Positions 7,139 through 8,248 of a DNA stretch of 8,248 nucleotides are shown here, piece by piece. Numbering within the stretch: position 1 is the stretch's first letter; every line of letters starts with the position of its first letter. This DNA is from Piscirickettsiaceae bacterium (GTDB taxonomy: Bacteria > Pseudomonadota > Gammaproteobacteria > Nitrosococcales > Methylophagaceae). The stretch covers positions 1 to 8,248 of the forward strand of contig JAUXFA010000044.1 of assembly GCA_030620285.1 (NCBI GenBank). The letters run 5' to 3'. The notes under the pieces are model-generated. The model made no database searches. It worked only from the letters and a program-made list of their open reading frames with translations, and was not told the DNA's origin. The translations under genes were made by a program, and so were the position numbers.

Positions 7139-7166
7139 ATCATACCGTGTCAGTGTTTAACAACAA
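7139..7166 (-). promoter_or_regulatory. Candidate promoter of the membrane protein-mpl-ubiX operon
   Basis: On the minus strand TTGTTG (7161-7166) and TATGAT (7139-7144) are separated by 16 bp, giving a weak -35 and a good -10. A promoter is needed in this short interval because a strong terminator just upstream (7181-7216) closes the preceding gene. The -10 lies only 6 nt before the ATG at 7132, so transcription would begin at or very near the start codon. The assignment is inferred from hexamers and context. Confidence 0.4.
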
Positions 7167-7180
7167 AGTATTAAGGCAAT

Positions 7181-7216
7181 AAAAAACCCGATAGTGATTG
7201 ATTCACCATCGGGTTT
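7181..7216 (-). terminator. Intrinsic terminator of the beta-propeller gene
   Basis: Read on the minus strand, AAACCCGATGGTGA pairs with TCACTATCGGGTTT as a 14-bp stem (one G-U pair) around a 5-nt loop (7198-7202). The stem's T's run into a six-T tract (7186 down to 7181). It begins 28 nt after the stop codon of the beta-propeller gene. On the plus strand no T-run follows, so it acts leftwards only. Confidence 0.92.
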
Positions 7217-7243
7217 AATAATGTTGAAATAGTGTTTTAAAAA

Positions 7244-8197
7244 TCAGTCGTCAAGTGCTAACCCCCAAGGAAAGCTTCCCACTTCAATTTCCATTATCGA
7301 TTTACTAGTCGCCGTATCCACTACCGAAACCGTATGGCTGACGCCATTAGCAGTATAAAGCGTTGAACCATCACGGCTTAACACTGCACCCCAAACACGC
7401 TTGCCCACATCTGCGGTTGATTTGAGTTCCAATGTTTCAGCATCTAACATGGCTACTTTCGATGCCCGACCTGTTGTCATATAGATCGTTTCATCATCAG
7501 GGCTTAATACCAATGCCATTGGTTTTGATTTAGCTAAATCTACAACTACTTTCTTAATGATTTTGCGTTTCTCGACGTCGATAATTGCTACTTCATTACC
7601 AATTTCACTACTGACATATGCACGACTGCCATCACTATTAAATGCTAAACCACGAGGTCGAGCAGCAACAAGAATATTAGCCACAACTTTATGAGTTTCA
7701 GTTTCAATCACATGTACCATATTAGTTGACTCACTAGTCACTAAAACAATACTGCCATCAGGAGAGACCGCGACACCTTCTGGTTCCAAACCCACTCTAA
7801 TTTCGTGAAGTATTTCACCTGTAGTTGGGTTAATCACTGTTGCTTTTGCATCATCTTCATTCGATAAATACAAATTGCCATTTGGATGGATATCGAATGT
7901 TTCAGGATCTTCTCCCGCTGCTAATTTTCCTAGTATTTCCAAACTAGCAACATCGACCATTGCAATGGCATTCTCTTCACTCAATGCTACATAAAGCGTT
8001 TTGTGATCTGGAGACAAACCAATACCTCGTGGGCGGTCGCCAATCTCTAATGTGGTTTCAACTTCACCGGTACGTGAGTCAATAACACTGACCGTATTGC
8101 TCTTTTCATTAGTCACAAATAATCGATAGGTAGGATCAGCCCATGCTGAAGCACTGACTAATACTAATCCCGATAAAAGTAGTTGTTTTAATTTCAT
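7244..8197 (-). CDS. Periplasmic seven-bladed YVTN beta-propeller protein, PQQ-catabolism-associated type
   Basis: This is an exported 317-residue protein made of seven YVTN-type repeats. A signal peptide (MKLKQ, hydrophobic core, ASAWA with likely cleavage after Ala20) sends it to the periplasm. Repeat cores start near residues 26 (LFVTNEKSNTVSVID), 68, 109, 151, 193, 238 and 280 (LYTANGVSHTVSVVD), a spacing of 41-45 residues that predicts one closed seven-blade propeller. The phrases RPRGIGLSPD, EPEGVAVSPDG, TSESTNMVHVIE, GKRVWG and FPWGLAL match what I recall of the PQQ-dependent catabolism-associated beta-propeller family (TIGR03866), whose members occur with PQQ alcohol dehydrogenase and ABC transporter genes. 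The biochemical role is unknown; it is not itself a dehydrogenase. AAGGA (8208-8212) sits 10 nt before the ATG. A strong terminator follows, so this is the last gene of a unit that continues past the right edge. Confidence 0.92.
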   Translation of the reverse strand: MKLKQLLLSGLVLVSASAWADPTYRLFVTNEKSNTVSVIDSRTGEVETTLEIGDRPRGIGLSPDHKTLYVALSEENAIAMVDVASLEILGKLAAGEDPETFDIHPNGNLYLSNEDDAKATVINPTTGEILHEIRVGLEPEGVAVSPDGSIVLVTSESTNMVHVIETETHKVVANILVAARPRGLAFNSDGSRAYVSSEIGNEVAIIDVEKRKIIKKVVVDLAKSKPMALVLSPDDETIYMTTGRASKVAMLDAETLELKSTADVGKRVWGAVLSRDGSTLYTANGVSHTVSVVDTATSKSIMEIEVGSFPWGLALDD

Positions 8198-8210
8198 TTT
8201 CTATAATTCC

Positions 8211-8248
8211 TTACTTACAATTCTGAAGTCCAAGACTATCAAGACCAC
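8211..8248 (-). CDS. Possible C-terminal tail of an upstream gene (edge fragment)
   Basis: One minus-strand frame from the right edge reads GLDSLGLQNCK and stops at a TAA (8211-8213) that overlaps the AAGGA ribosome site of the beta-propeller gene. This is the spacing expected for the end of a preceding operon gene. A second frame (VVLIVLDFRIVSKEL, stop TAG ending just before the start) is also open, so the choice is not certain. With so few residues no product can be named. Confidence 0.25.
   Translation of the reverse strand, partial: GLDSLGLQNCK

Noticed and set aside
1..8248. Mobile elements, CRISPR arrays, defence or phage genes
   Set aside because: No transposase, integrase, regularly spaced direct repeats or unusual gene clusters were seen. 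All long frames are housekeeping or hypothetical chromosomal genes.

Overview
The window reads as a chromosomal, housekeeping stretch of a gammaproteobacterium of fairly low GC. The evidence is the set of genes (UbiB and UbiX of aerobic ubiquinone synthesis, the murein-recycling ligase Mpl, and the membrane-anchored J-protein DjlA) and their close match to Pseudomonas and E. coli family motifs. A formate-tetrahydrofolate ligase and a periplasmic beta-propeller of the kind linked to PQQ-dependent alcohol oxidation hint at a C1- or alcohol-using marine or freshwater lineage (Methylophaga- or Cycloclasticus-like), but that placement is inference. I see no tRNA or rRNA, phage, transposase, CRISPR array or defence gene.

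Left part, plus strand (1-2708): the 3' portion of ubiB enters from the left edge. It is followed by an HDOD-domain signalling protein with a strong ribosome-binding site framed by a 9-bp direct repeat, and then djlA. A perfect 7-bp hairpin lies between the HDOD gene and djlA. The 61-bp gap after djlA holds an imperfect GTTGGGTT palindrome that looks like a dispersed intergenic repeat and separates djlA from the convergent fhs.

Middle and right part, minus strand (2770-8248): reading leftwards from the right edge, there is the tail of an unseen upstream gene, a seven-bladed YVTN beta-propeller gene with a signal peptide and a textbook intrinsic terminator, and then a tight three-gene operon. 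The operon is an unnamed five-helix membrane protein, mpl (stop and start directly adjacent) and ubiX (4-nt ATGA overlap). After a 215-bp AT-rich gap containing a 17-bp palindrome centred on a TATAAT box comes fhs.

Functionally, UbiB and UbiX serve ubiquinone synthesis from separate transcription units on opposite strands. Mpl recycles murein tripeptide. Fhs charges tetrahydrofolate with formate. The propeller probably belongs to a PQQ/alcohol-oxidation locus continuing beyond the right edge. No clearly novel system is present. The points most worth a second look are the membrane protein coupled to mpl-ubiX, the palindrome on the fhs promoter, the possible leaderless start of the membrane-protein operon, and two repeat-like intergenic elements.
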